Shown in pieces: positions 10,614 through 21,710 of a stretch of 64,000 nucleotides of DNA. Both the position numbers and the translations under genes were made by a program. Origin of the DNA: Roridomyces roridus. Lineage: Eukaryota; Basidiomycota; Agaricomycetes; Agaricales; Mycenaceae. Location: assembly GCA_029378245.1 (NCBI GenBank), contig JARKIF010000028.1, positions 62,001 through 126,000 of the forward strand, given 5' to 3'. The notes beneath the pieces were generated by a model. The model saw nothing but the letters and a program-made list of their open reading frames with translations. It was not told the DNA's origin and did not search any database. The first letter of the stretch is position 1, and each line of letters starts with the position of its first letter.

Positions 10614-12436
10614 CAACGTTCGCAAGGGGTGCTTTCGTTTTTTGGCTGTGCCAATCACATAGCTTTGTAGAAGATTCCTGCGGAGGGAGTCGTTGGGCAC
10701 CGGCTTTCACTCTTGAGAGCACTAGTTGGTCGGGGGAATTTGCGGCCAGTGGCCACACAACCTGTGTATCATCGATGCTTGACAGCTAGCAGGCTGAGAC
10801 CTTGAAAGCGCAGTCCAATGACCAGACTTCTCAGATTGGCGTGCCAAATTGGCTTGCGCCGCTTAGCGGAGTTTGAAATTGGCTTGGCGGGCGTGGGCGT
10901 GGGCGGGTGTGGCGTGGGCGTGGCTTGTGCCCGCTAAACAGCCAAGGTCTTTTTGTTTCCTTCACGCTCTCATAACGCCTCCAGACTTACATCAGTACGT
11001 CCCATCGCCCATCACCGTCGACTTCAACACAGTTGGCCGTCGTCGTTTAGCACATGCTGGTCGCCGACGTCGCACTTTTCACCTCTCTACACTCCCCGTC
11101 GGTTGCCCGGTTCCTGACGAGACTCCCCTATATTTGAGGATTGCCTGATGCGCGCGACGCGTCTGAATTCAGCTCAGCGGGCGTGGGCGGTGTTGTTGGG
11201 CTGTGGGGCTTGGGGTTGTACTTCACCACCGCAGGTGAGTGGCGTTCAGTATATCATCAGAGTACTGGCAATTAATATGTTTCAACATCGTTGGAAGGCG
11301 GAGTCCCGGGCAGAAATGTGAACATCGACCGCTCCTATCAACTCATCCCAAGGGTTTGGTTCGATTTCAATCTCCCTTTGCTGGCTTTCAGGAGGCGGGC
11401 ATGAGCATGAGCATGAACATGTGGGTCTGGCTGCGCGTCTTCGTGTGCATGAAGTGGGTACGTGTCGTGTTTGGTCCGGGTCGGTGTTGATTTCGAGCGC
11501 AAGCACCATTTACGATGCTAACGGCCGGTTTTTTCGATGGAAGAGTCATTCTGGGAGTCTTCTGCATTGAACTCGTGCTGTGTAACAATGAAATTCCAGT
11601 GAAATCTTCTGCCCGCCGATTTGATGGCAAGCGACAAACTGGCTTGTGATCGGAAATTGCTAGTTCAACCTCGCTCATCCACGGTCCAAGTCAATAAAAT
11701 GTGCATGTATAACACTGCTAGGCCATGCTATTAGAGCATATGCAGTGGCCCAAGTGCATATAATGCAGAGATTCCTCCTCAAAATGTCACAAGCCCGGCC
11801 ATGCCCACTTTGATCGCATCAGGCAAATTGGCTTGTGGGTTGTTGAACTCAACAACACAATTCTCATGGATCTTTCAAATATAGAGCCATACAGTATCGC
11901 TCTTATGTACTACCTGAAGTCTTCTCAATCAAAATTGAACAAAACTTCGAGTTAGAGGTGCCTTTTTGGTAGAGATGTCTGTCTCAATGGCCGCATCAGC
12001 AGTCGTGAAGGGCTACACGACCCTCGGTGGATCTTTCACAACTCTACTGAATAAAATGAGCCAAGAATCTCGCCCTTCAAATACTCAGATTATCACTTAT
12101 TCAACCAGTGCAGTTGGTTCAACCTTTTTTATTGTATCTCCGTCGTTGCAAGGCGCTTCGACGCGGTTCCAGACCGGCCAGGGGTAGAAAGAGCCCAAAA
12201 TAACTCACTGAGGCCCGCAAGCCAGCCGGCGGGCGAGAATTGAGGATATCGTCCGGTAAGACATGTCGCCGTCAAGCCGGATATTGATCACCGCCATAGT
12301 ATTGGTCGAAAGAAGTGTCTGGGCATCAAGGGGGACATTGTGGGATGCATCCTGTGCAGTCAGAATGAGAATAAATCATCTCTGAGACTCACAAAATGCA
12401 CAAGCCAGTCTCAAAATTTGGCTTGGCAGGAGGCGA

Positions 12437-12561
12437 CAAATTGGCTTGCCAAGCCAACAAATTGGCGTGCGCGCCAATCAGCCGGGCGGGGGCGGGTGAT
12501 CACACCAAAATCCCCGCCCCCGCCCGACACAAGCCAGTTTGCGCGGGTGCAAGCCAATTTG
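12437..12561. repeat. Nested inverted repeat (AT-core arms outside, GC arms inside)
   Basis: The outer arms CAAATTGGCTTGC (12437-12449) and its exact reverse complement (12549-12561) enclose inner arms CGGGCGGGGGCGGG (12483-12496) and its exact reverse complement (12513-12526). The inner loop is 16 nt. The left outer arm also overlaps the small palindrome GGCTTGCCAAGCC. Isolated copies of the outer arm lie elsewhere in 10.8-12.6 kb. Confidence 0.75.
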
Positions 12562-12628
12562 ACCCGCCAAAAAGTGAGCTCTCGTCTAATGACACCTGCC
12601 AGAGATGAGCATGCGCAAGCTCAACTCG

Positions 12629-13653
12629 CCGTTCGACTCGGCATTGGAGCATGCGGGTGGTGCGATTCACCGATTTTTCTTTGGAAGTGTAAAGAGGTAT
12701 GTACATATGTATTGGGATTCTTCAAGTTGATTCCGAAGGCACATCGTCTACCGAATATCACTCTCGACAGCAGTGTATCAAGGACCTAGACACCGTGTCA
12801 TTGTTTTGCAGTGAAGGTTCCAATGAACGACACCAAGTACTACTTTCCGTGACCCGGCCGGCTAAAACGATGGCGGCTCGTCCACGCACTTGCTTCAGCT
12901 TCAACATTCAACGCACAAGGTGAAGGAACTTTGCCAAATCTTTAATCCAAGGACGCCAATAATTGCCATGCGTCCCCTGTTCGAATCGGCACTTGAACAT
13001 ACACCGAGCTCGAGACTGGACTTTCCTTTTGGTCAAATACGAGGGAGTCCTGCATCCGAATTTATTTAATAGTCAGGACAATTTTTGATTGAGGCACCGG
13101 GAGTTTACGGGGGAAAAGGTCAGGACTCGGATTTTGTACTTTCAATGCATTCAGGCACGTTAGACAACGAACCAGTGACTCTGCATTGTGAACATGGTTG
13201 TCACTTACGGTACCAGGCCGCAGCATACGCAACCGTTCGACTCGAGCCTACTCAACCTAGCCTTTGAACTTGAATGGTGGCCTGATTTTTTGGCGCGCAT
13301 GAAGCTGCCGAACGGAGGGCATGATTACCTGTTCTAGTACTAGTTCGACCGCAGCTGATGCACAGAGAAAGCCGAAAGGCACGATCCAATGGCGCCAATG
13401 GAAAATCGGCCAGCGTCCCCCGTTCGAATCGGCATTGGTACATACACGTCAAGAAAACCCCTTCTTTTTCTTTTTGCCAATTGAAGTTGCACGGTCCTGT
13501 TGTACTGTTTCAAGAAGCGTCCGAATTCGATAGACAGGACATCGGTTTCATATACCAAAATTTGCGGCGACTTTGAACAGCGAAAGGCTGCAGACTAAGT
13601 AAGTCTGCATGCATGTTTACGCGGCGTCAGGGAGAAACACCCGTTCGACTCGG
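12629..13653 (+). repeat. Cluster of tRNA-T-arm-like sites (family 2)
   Basis: T-arm or B-box-like strings occur at 12629-12641, 12976-12989, 13232-13245, 13418-13432 and 13639-13653. The unit at 13386-13438 has matching ends CCAATG/CATTGG and shares ACATACAC downstream with the 12976 unit. A pol III B box is the natural reading. None folds as a complete tRNA, so these look like short tRNA-derived retroposon pieces. Confidence 0.5.
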
Positions 13654-13909
13654 GTCTCGCCTTCTAGTTGCGGCAAATATTTGGCCTTTTCAAGCCGAAA
13701 TCTGAGTTCAGGCGGCATGCACAACGCGCTGGTTTGAAAACTGGAATCCCTACTCGGCGTCCCGCAATTGTGAGAACCTTAGCTCACCGCACACACGTTC
13801 TGAACTAAAAGTATACGGTTGCCATGGCCAGCCACATATGATCTCAAACCGCTACCGCCCCGCTCTTTCGCCTTCAATCGTGTCGTGTCGCACATAATCC
13901 CATTCGAGG

Positions 13910-14777
13910 CTAATGTGCATGCCTACTCCGCGAGCTGCTCCGCGAATGGCTCAGACTGCGACTCCGCCTGTGTCCGGTCTGGCTTCCAAAGATTCGCGAC
14001 AAGAGGGCCGTACGGCCGCTATGGTGATCGTGATGTTGGTGCTCAGCCTGTACCATGACTGGGGGGCACTGATATTTGTATGGGTCCGTCTGGCCCGGGA
14101 ACTACAACACATATCAGATTCAAAGGCCGTAAGGACAGGAACAAATACCACACGATGGGATGGACCGTATGATCATGGGGATGAATGACATACGCAGTGG
14201 GGTAGCCTCGCGGCTGGGGCTGGGGGTACTGCACCGGAACTGCCGGCGGCGCGGTGTATTGCATCGGTTGAAACTGGCCTGGGCCATGGGCGGTGTAAGA
14301 TACTCCATGGACATACCCGTCGGAGTATTGCGGTGGCGGCAGCGGAGGACTGCCAGTGCCCCCCACATACGCACGCCCACTCCGATGCGAGGAGGACTTG
14401 TGTGAATGCCGCGTGGGTGACGAGGAGTGCGAACGGAGGCGTCGAGCGTGTGGGCGCCGAGAAGCCGGTGCTGCCACGTCTACCTGCGAAATGGAGTCGT
14501 TTGGAGCGACGAGTGAATCTGGGCCAGATTCCCTCTCATCGGCATAGCCATGGAGAGGCGAGGGCCCATGTCGACCCGGCAGCGGATGCGTGTGCTGACG
14601 AGAGCGGCTACGCGACCGGGAATGATAAAACTCGTTATCTTGCACATCGGAGCGCGGCGCAAACGGGGAGCGGAACTGCGGCGCACAATGCTCGGTGTCG
14701 TCTACCCAATGCGCAATACGATTCTGTGTGCGCTGATGCTGCTGGAGGGCTTCGGGGGAGGAGTCGTATTCCGTCAT
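13910..14777 (-). CDS. Arg/Ser-rich, Pro/Gln-rich disordered protein
   Basis: Two exons on the minus strand (14777-14154 and 14101-13910) with a 52-nt intron. The start is set at MTEYDSSPEAL because the paralogue at 57735 starts MTEYDYSPGAL at the same place; an upstream in-frame ATG at 14795 exists. The N-terminal third is conserved (HQRTQNRIAHW, PQFRSPFAPRSDVQDNEF). The middle is Ser/Arg/His-rich (SHSSSPTRHSHKSSSHRS) and then Pro/Gln/Tyr-rich. The C-terminal exon carries the second conserved block, LLSRIFGSQTGHRRSRSLS, and ends in an SR-like tail. No known domain was recognised. Low complexity and SR repeats suggest a disordered protein, possibly RNA-linked or phosphorylated, which is inference. 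GC and codon use match the neighbours. Confidence 0.7.
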
Positions 14778-15333
14778 GGATGTAAGTAGGTGCAAGGACG
14801 AAGGTTAATTTGGGCTTATAAGGGTTTTCCGAGTGGCGCTGACGCGGGTGAAGTAATGGTGAGGTTAATGGATCTTTTGTGGCGCAAAGGAGGAAAATGC
14901 GGCCGTACTGGTTAAAAGTGATTTCCTTAAACAAGTCGCAAGAAAGCTCCATCGACGCAGGGAGGTGACAGACGGCTTGCCAGCCGCCGGGAAGGACCAA
15001 GATGACTCGCAAGTCGGGAGCGCCTCGACCAGTGTCTTGTGTTCGCGGGATATGAAAGCCAGGGAGCTCTCCTGAGAGTTTCCTAATGAAGCAGCATCTG
15101 TGACCATAAGCGGGATGGTGCAAGGATGGTGGCAGAAACAAGGCAGAAATTAGAATGGTCACTCGTGGCACCCCACCATTGATCGCTTGTCCTGCGGTAC
15201 AATCTCTTTTCCTGCACGATGCATCGGATGTAGCTTCGGAGTAAAGCAGTAAGTACATGGAACAAACGCAGAAGTGTGAAGGAAATAAAAACCCATCCCC
15301 GTTCGATAGATGAACACACTACTTAACACAACT

Positions 15334-17002
15334 CTAGGATCTCTCTTCGGCGTTTGAATTTCGGTCCGCCCAATGCCGCTCCTCCCCACGGACGCTGCGC
15401 AAAACCGGGAGCGCACGGGTAACAGCTTTCCACTGATCACGGAGTCCCGAATCCCCCTGACGCAGCGGATGCATCCCGTCGTCCGAATACACCAGCTCCA
15501 ACGTTGGAAATACGCTGGAAAGAAAGGCAGCCACAGCGAGAGGGGGGCCGACGGGTGATTCCGGTACAGTCAGAATTATGAGGTGCGATTGCTGTATACG
15601 CAACTCCTCCACCTGTTGACCTTGGATCTCTTCCCAGTTGGGTACGGTGGTTGCATCGAGCGTGAGCCACAACCTGTGGAGGTAAGCGCAGAATCGGGCA
15701 AAGGAAATCAGGCAACGGAGTGTAGCGCGCGGTGTGACGTGCTTGAAGGTGCTCGACTTCAGCTCGAGCACCTCTATTTGCGGCCATCCGCGTGCGATGT
15801 CCGTTACGGAACCATCGTCGAGGTCAAATCCGACGGGACCCGACAGACGGACGAGGGTGAGATTTTTCAGCTCGAAAAGTGGGTGCAGGGACGTTGACGA
15901 TATGGAATAAAGCTCGAGCTGTGCGGGATCGGCTACACCGTGGACACGATTGTGTGCCCCAGAGGCGATGATCAGGGAAACTAGGGAGTACGGCTGCACC
16001 TCTGTGATACTGCGGCAGACCCTCGCAATATCATTTGCAGTAGTATCTCCAGGGAAAACGAAGCTCGACCACTGAAGCGATGACGCTTCGAAGCGGGAGA
16101 GCACTCCGGCAGCGGCGGAAGTGTCGTTACAGGTCAGGTCCATACGGGTTATAAGTGCGCGGCATTCGCCATGCTCAGCGGTGTGACGTCCCACGGGATT
16201 ACTCGGTTGATCCGTGAGTTTTAAGCTGGGTAAACTGGAGGCGTGATCCAGCGCCTCACCATCGAGGCAGGGAACGGTGAGGTCACGGAGGTGCTTCAGC
16301 TGCTTGACAAGAACGGACAGTATCTCGAGCCTTCCCGCGAGCTCCGGTGAGCAACGGACGTATAGAGTCTCGATTTGAGGGCACAGAGTGCCGATGCTCC
16401 CCAGGAAGGATAATTGAGCAGCCGATTGACAGACACCGATGCACAGCGTGGTCAGGAGCGGGCCGAAAAAAGGACGAAAGTAGGTGATTGGGTAGGTATC
16501 GGGGTCCCACTCTTCTATGGACTCGAGGTTTGGGAACAAGGGCTCATTAGGCAGACACAGAGACAACATGTCGTAGAAACCGGATGTGAGCATGTCCAGG
16601 TGTGAGTCGGACCCGGTTCCAAGATATTTGACACGCCGGGAGTAGAAGAGCGGGCGTTCCCAGTCTCGTGGCAGAACCGGCCGTCGTAGGCTCTGAGAAA
16701 TAAATAAACACGTTGTTGAGAAGCTAGAACGCGGCCCGCGCGAGACTCACCACTTCCCCGAGGCCATCTTCCGGCCACTCCCAGACTCCGCCCGGCATAC
16801 AGTTGAGGACGTTTATGACACTGGTTTGGAACCTCCACAGGACATCCAAGGCAGGATTATGGAGCATTCTGCATGTCCCCGCAAGGGCTGCGAGAGCACT
16901 TGACGTGGCTGCGTCAAGGGAATGGTCTTCGATCTCATCGTCCTGAGGAAGGATTTCACAGATTTCGACCGCGATTTCAGGAATGAGCAAGGCTCGATGC
17001 AT
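15334..17002 (-). CDS. F-box/LRR-type protein, intact copy
   Basis: Two exons (17002-16751 and 16692-15334) separated by a 58-nt intron. The N-terminal exon starts MHRALLIPEIAVEICEIL and has LAALAGTCRMLHNPALDVLW, the F-box-like helices that bind Skp1. It ends at WEWPEDGLGEV. The second exon begins with the family signature LPRDWERPLFYSRRVKYL and continues with about 430 residues of leucine-rich-like strands (FGPLLTTLCIGVC, LKHLRDLTVPCLDGEALDH, VGFDLDDGSV). It ends with EERHWADRNSNAEERS. F-box proteins recruit substrates to SCF ubiquitin ligases; the substrate is unknown. This is one of five related copies in the window and, with 29164-30779, one of two with an unbroken frame. It is divergent from the DLD1-like gene with 122 bp between start codons. 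Confidence 0.8.
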
Positions 17003-17073
17003 CGTGTAGGAGCAAGCAGGAGAGCCAAAGAAGAGTCCGAATCGCACGCCCGGCGTGGGCCGCGTGGCCATGA

Positions 17074-17081
17074 CACGCGTG
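17074..17081. promoter_or_regulatory. CACGCGTG palindrome in divergent promoter
   Basis: The 122-bp gap between the F-box gene (-) and the DLD1-like gene (+) contains CATGACACGCGTGAGTCAC, with the perfect palindrome CACGCGTG. The same core, within ACATGACACGCGTGAC, lies at 29121-29128 in the divergent gap of two other F-box copies. The inner ACGCGT equals the yeast MCB core, but a regulator is not implied. Confidence 0.45.
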
Positions 17082-17124
17082 AGTCACAATCAGCCCGGCC
17101 CGGCACCGGCCCACAGACGGGATA

Positions 17125-19439
17125 ATGATCCAGTCGCCAATCAGACGCGCCGGAATGGCTTGCCTCCTGCGTCCACAACTATTTCTTCGTGTCGCCAAAC
17201 GCGGCCCTATCGCCCCCGTCCGTGGACTCCGAGTTCGACAATACAGCACTCCACCGCCATCACAGCCTGCCAGCGCATTCAGACTCTCAGCCCTCGCAAT
17301 CGGCCTCGGCGGTGTCGTCATCGGTTGTCTCGTCGGTTCGCAGCTCTTTCCAAGTTCTTCCTCTGGCCCTTCGAAGCAGTCTCCACCGAAATACGGCTCA
17401 GCACAAGAATTCTCTCAAGCAATCAAGGATTTGCGAGCTGTCTTCTCCTCTCGTGAGGGTATAGTCTCCACCGACCCCTCCGACGTCAAAGGCCACGGGT
17501 TATCGACAAATTCGTATCACATTGGTGCGCATGTGTTCTGTTTCTTGTCAATGAACGTATTTTGACTCGTGATAGGCGTGGACCACAGCGTCGTCGTGTA
17601 TCCCGGTGCTCCTTCATCTCCCCGGTCTGCTTCGTTCCTTCGTTCTCATATCCCAACAGAATCCACCGAAGATGTAGTGAAAATCGTCAAGATTGCAAAC
17701 AAGTATAGGATGCCTATCATAGTCAGCCTCCGTTCTCTCTCTCTAAGCGTGCCTAGACGGTGATAGAAAACTAACGTCGCCTCAGCCTTACTCCGGCGCA
17801 ACCGCTTTGGAAGGCCACTTCATTGGGACCCCCGGCGGCGGTATTTGCGTTGATATGACGAGCATGAACAAAATTTTGGCAATCAATGGTATGCGCGCTC
17901 CAGGCCGTATTATAGGACCTGACCTCGATGGATTGCAGAGGCCGATGCAGATGTCGTAGTCCAGCCCGGTCTAGGTTGGATGGAATTGAATGAGACACTT
18001 GAAAGTGAAGGTGCGATGAAATATTTTGCGCCACGCGTATAGCTGAATGCATTCCAGGAATCCCACTTTTCTTCCCTGTACGTCTGTCATTGTGTGTCGA
18101 TACTGCAAGGTTGAACAGAGTAAGAAAAGATCGACCCGGCGCCGACTGCCACAATAGGTGGAATTGCTAGTACCGGATGCTCTGGAAGTAAGTACATTAT
18201 CTGCATTCATCCGTTCGCATCTTGACGACACACCACCCAGCCAACGCTGTACGCTACGGCACCGCCAAAGCCGAGTGGTTCCTCAACCTCACCGTCGTCC
18301 TCCCCAACGGGGAAGTCATCAAGACTCATCGTCGGTCGCGCAAGTCGTCTACGGGCTTTGATACTACCAAGCTCTTCATCGGTTCTGTGAGTTCCCTGTC
18401 ACTGCTTTACCAGCTGAAATGACGAAGTTGTAGGAAGGCACGCTGGGTATCATCACGGAAGCGACACTACGTCTTGCGCCAGTCATCCCGACTTCAGTAG
18501 CCAGCGTCCAGTTCCCCAACGTCCAGGCCGCGGTACAGGCATCTATCGAAATCCTACGATCCGGAATTGCAGCTGGAATCCGTGCGTTTCTTTAATATTT
18601 TTCCCGACAGATCAAACGAACTGGGTAAAATTGATAGAATGCGTCGAACTGGTAGACGACAACTTCCTCGCCGCCACGAACAAATACGGCCTCTCCGACC
18701 ACAAGTACGCTGTCTCCGACGGTCTGTTCTTTAAATTCCAAGCCCACTCCCCGCGCGCGCTCGCCGACACGGCACGCATCACGAAGGAGATCTGCAAGCG
18801 GAATGGAGGGACGGAGTTTCGGCTTGCGGGGAGCGAGCAGGAAGCTCAGGATATCTGGGCTGATCGGAAGAATGCGCATTTTGTGGGGTGTGCGATACGG
18901 CCGGGGGCGGGGTCGTTGGCTACGGATGTTTGGTGCGTGTTTAGTTCCAGCTATGAGCTTGAGAGTTGAAGTCGTACTTGTAGCGTCCCGGTATCAAAAC
19001 TCCCCGAACTCGTCCTCGAGACTAAGAAAGATCTGGAACGCGTCGGGTTACCGTACACCATTGTCGGACATGTGGGCGATGGAAACTTTCACGCCCAGAT
19101 TTTGTTCGTTGGCGATGAGGAGCTGAAGGAGGTCAAAGGCATCGTACGCCGTATGGTGCACCGGGCTATCGCGCTGGATGGTACTTGTGCGTCTTCTACA
19201 ATCTATTCCAAAGGGGAGGGCACTTGATTCTGCTTCTAGGCACGGGCGAACACGGCGTTGGTATTGGGAAGCGCGAGTTCCTTGTTGAAGAGCTCGGGGA
19301 GGGTACGGTGGCGCTCATGAAGAGCATCAAACGCACCTTGGACCCGCTGGGCTTGATGAATCCGGGAAAGGTAAGTGGCAAGACGGCCTTGAGACAAGGG
19401 AATTGACGTATGCGGGTTTAGTTGTATCCGGATGATTAG
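17125..19439 (+). CDS. DLD1: D-lactate dehydrogenase (cytochrome), mitochondrial
   Basis: An FAD-dependent enzyme oxidising D-lactate to pyruvate and passing electrons to cytochrome c. About a dozen small exons read in frame. The N terminus is basic and Ser/Arg-rich, a plausible mitochondrial presequence, followed by a hydrophobic segment LSALAIGLGGVVIGCLVG that fits an inner-membrane anchor. The FAD-binding PCMH domain shows YSGATALEGH, GTPGGGICVDM and IGGIASTGCSG. The central part has LFIGSEGTLGIITEATLRLA. The C-terminal FAD-oxidase C domain has the metal-site motif GHVGDGNFHAQ and the closing GTCTGEHGVGIGK. It stops after LYPDD. An internal ATG at 17155 (MACLLRPQLF) is an alternative start. 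Introns are short, including one beginning inside the Tyr-Pro sequence near 17608. No break was found. Confidence 0.88.
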
Positions 19440-19837
19440 AGGACATGCGTGGAATGTTCAATCAAGTTCATCTTGCATCTGTACACGTTGGACTGACAAA
19501 TGCTTTAATGAATAAGGGTTTTGAATATTAATCGAACGGAGCCTGCGGAGATCGTTCGGGCGGAGACGCTCATCAGCGCCCAGCGCTCACTTCATCAGCG
19601 CTCACCACTCACCTTACTTCTAACGGACCATTAGTATGACGCGCGGCTCGCCCGTTGAAAACCGAGGTGCAAAACCAATTGGACGGGGACAACTTCGGAC
19701 AGCGACGAACGCGAAAATAGGTCACTTGAAGACGGCTTGGCTCTTGGCTTGAATCCGGCACCGTCGGCATGTGCTTTTCCTTCCCACACTGACTTGCTTT
19801 CCCCATTCCAAGTATATGGATAATGGATTATGAAGAA
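19440..19837. other. Short intergenic stretch, nothing recognised
   Basis: Between the DLD1-like stop and the start of promoter sequence shared by the two oxidoreductase copies I see no gene. A weak tRNA-like phrase ACCGAGGTGCAAAACC occurs near 19660. Confidence 0.5.
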
Positions 19838-19873
19838 AATTGCTTTGGAATGGTAGGGAATTGTTCATCGTCG

Positions 19874-19907
19874 CTTATTCAGATCGCTGGAGGATCGTTA
19901 TTTAAGT
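19874..19907 (+). promoter_or_regulatory. Core promoter of MDR copy 1
   Basis: GATCGCTGGAGGATC at 19882-19896 is a weakened version of the perfect inverted repeat in copy 2. It is followed by TTATTTAAG at about 19898, in the place of the copy 2 TATA box. The flanking TCGCTTATTCAG and AAGTTCTCGC are also shared with copy 2, so the duplication includes the promoter. Confidence 0.5.
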
Positions 19908-19950
19908 TCTCGCTCCGGAGACATTCATTCAACATCCCACAACTCAGGAC

Positions 19951-21383
19951 ATGTCTCTCCCAACCACCGCCCGCGAGTACGCCTACACCGAGGTGTGCAT
20001 GCTCCCCCTGTCCCTCGAACGATTGTTGATCAAAGTGCTCACTGCTCTCAGATCGGTTCCTTCAACAACCTTGTCATCCGGGAGGTTCCAGTGTCCACCC
20101 CCAAGGGTAATGAGGTGCTGGTGAAGACCCGCGCCGTCTCCCTCCAGGTGGGAGGCCCCCTTGCGTTTCATGTTGGAACGAGCTGACTATCGGATTAGTT
20201 TCGCGACCTGATGGTTTCTAAAGGAGTCTGCCCAACCCAGTGCGTTACCCACCACGATATACCTGCTGTAAACTGAACGCCCTCCCGCCAGATTACCACC
20301 CAATCTCGTCCCATGTTCTGACATGGCCGGCGAAATCGTCGCTGTGGGTGAGGATGTGCATGGCTGGAAAGCCGGCGACCGCGTCTGTGCCAACTTTATG
20401 ATTGACAAGATTCACAACGATTCAATATCGATGGAGATTGCCAACAGCGCGTTGGGGGGCGCGATCCACGGTGTGTTGACGGAATATAGGTGCTTTCCCG
20501 CCCATGTGAGTCTACTGGAGCCTTATCGGCATCGGCTGACCGACGCTTCAAGTCCCTTGTCGCTATCCCGGGCCATCTCTCATACGAAGAGGCGTCGACG
20601 CTGCCGTATGTGTTGGGTTTCATCTCACGGTTTGACTTTTCAACATTTGGCGTAGATGTGCTGCCCTTACCGCATACAACGCCCTCCTGTCCGGTTACGA
20701 ACCCTTGAAGGCTTGGGACATCGTGCTCGTCCAGGGAACCGGCGGTGTGTCCATGTGCGTGTCCATCTTATCTCCCCCTCCTTCTCTCACTCCCCAAATC
20801 AGTTTTGCACTCCAATTCGCCGTAGCATCCGGCGCAACGGTTATAGCCCTCTCCTCCTCTGATGAGAAACTCCAAACTGCAACGAAACTCGGCGCCAAGT
20901 ACGTCATCAACTACAAGACCACCCCCAACTGGGACCAGGAGGTCCACAAGTTGACCGGTGGGAAAGGCGTTCGTCGGTCACGCCACCCTCGAGCGGTCCA
21001 TCTCTGGTGTTAGAATGGACGGGTGTATCGATATTATTGGGCACTTGGGTGTGCGTGCTGTTTTCTCTTATACTGTTACACGTTCTCTCTCTTAAACTCA
21101 TCCATTTGCACCCCGTCGACATCATCCTAGGAACTATCTTCAAAGGCCTGAAGATTCGCGGAATCTTTATCGGCTCTGTCGCTCAGTGCATTTCCGCTTC
21201 ATTCGTCCTCTCTCCAACACTAAATTGCCCAGATTCACAAAAATGAACAAGCTCCTGACGGCCAACCCCGAGGCGACGCGTCCCTTGATCGACAAGGTTT
21301 TCGAGTTCGAGCACGCCAAGGAGGCATTTGCGCATCTGGCGTCGCAGAAGCATGTTGGGAAGGTTGTTATCAAGGTCAATTGA
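19951..21383 (+). pseudogene. MDR zinc-type alcohol dehydrogenase-like, broken copy
   Basis: Exon by exon this matches the intact gene at 26549-28017. It starts [14 protein letters not shown], keeps [35 protein letters not shown] and the Rossmann region LVQGTGGVS with [16 protein letters not shown], and ends [11 protein letters not shown]. Two lesions are visible. A 17-bp deletion after KLTGGKGV (about 20973) shifts the frame and leads to a stop near 21013. A second deletion of about 15 bp near 21110 removes the acceptor region of the next intron. The translated product would lose the C-terminal third, including part of the nucleotide-binding fold. It lies 6.6 kb upstream of the intact copy in the same direction. 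A truncated protein could still be made. Confidence 0.75.
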
Positions 21384-21710
21384 ATCCGTATAAAATTGCT
21401 GGATCATATAGCTGGTCTGCAACCACTAATGAGTCAATTCCCACTTCTTTGCGACACTGACTGAAGTTCATATTGATTACCCGATTGACCGCGTTTCGGC
21501 ATGTTTTTTGGATATATATTAAATATTTAAAACGCCGCTCGCGTCTAGTCGTGTCTCCGCGTTTCGCGTTTCAAAACATGCGGTACAGATGGGCGGCGGC
21601 CAGGGCGGTGTTGAATCGGAAGAAATTACGGCAGCTGGGGAGGTCGGACGAAGGCTGCACGATTATGCGCGGTAACGTACTTAATCCAATCCATCTTGTT
21701 TCGAGCGGCC

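Larger units (their letters stand above)
10356..13909. other. Gene-poor tract with tRNA-like and palindromic repeats
   Basis: No coding region is supported here. The tract holds seven T-arm-like sites of the form CCGTTCGAATCGG (listed separately), at least eight copies of a CAAATTGGCTTG-type motif (for example 10844, 10876, 11823, 12437 and, inverted, 12549), and GTGGGCGTGGGCG-type strings around 10893-10920. Open frames in it have no recognisable products. Confidence 0.6.
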
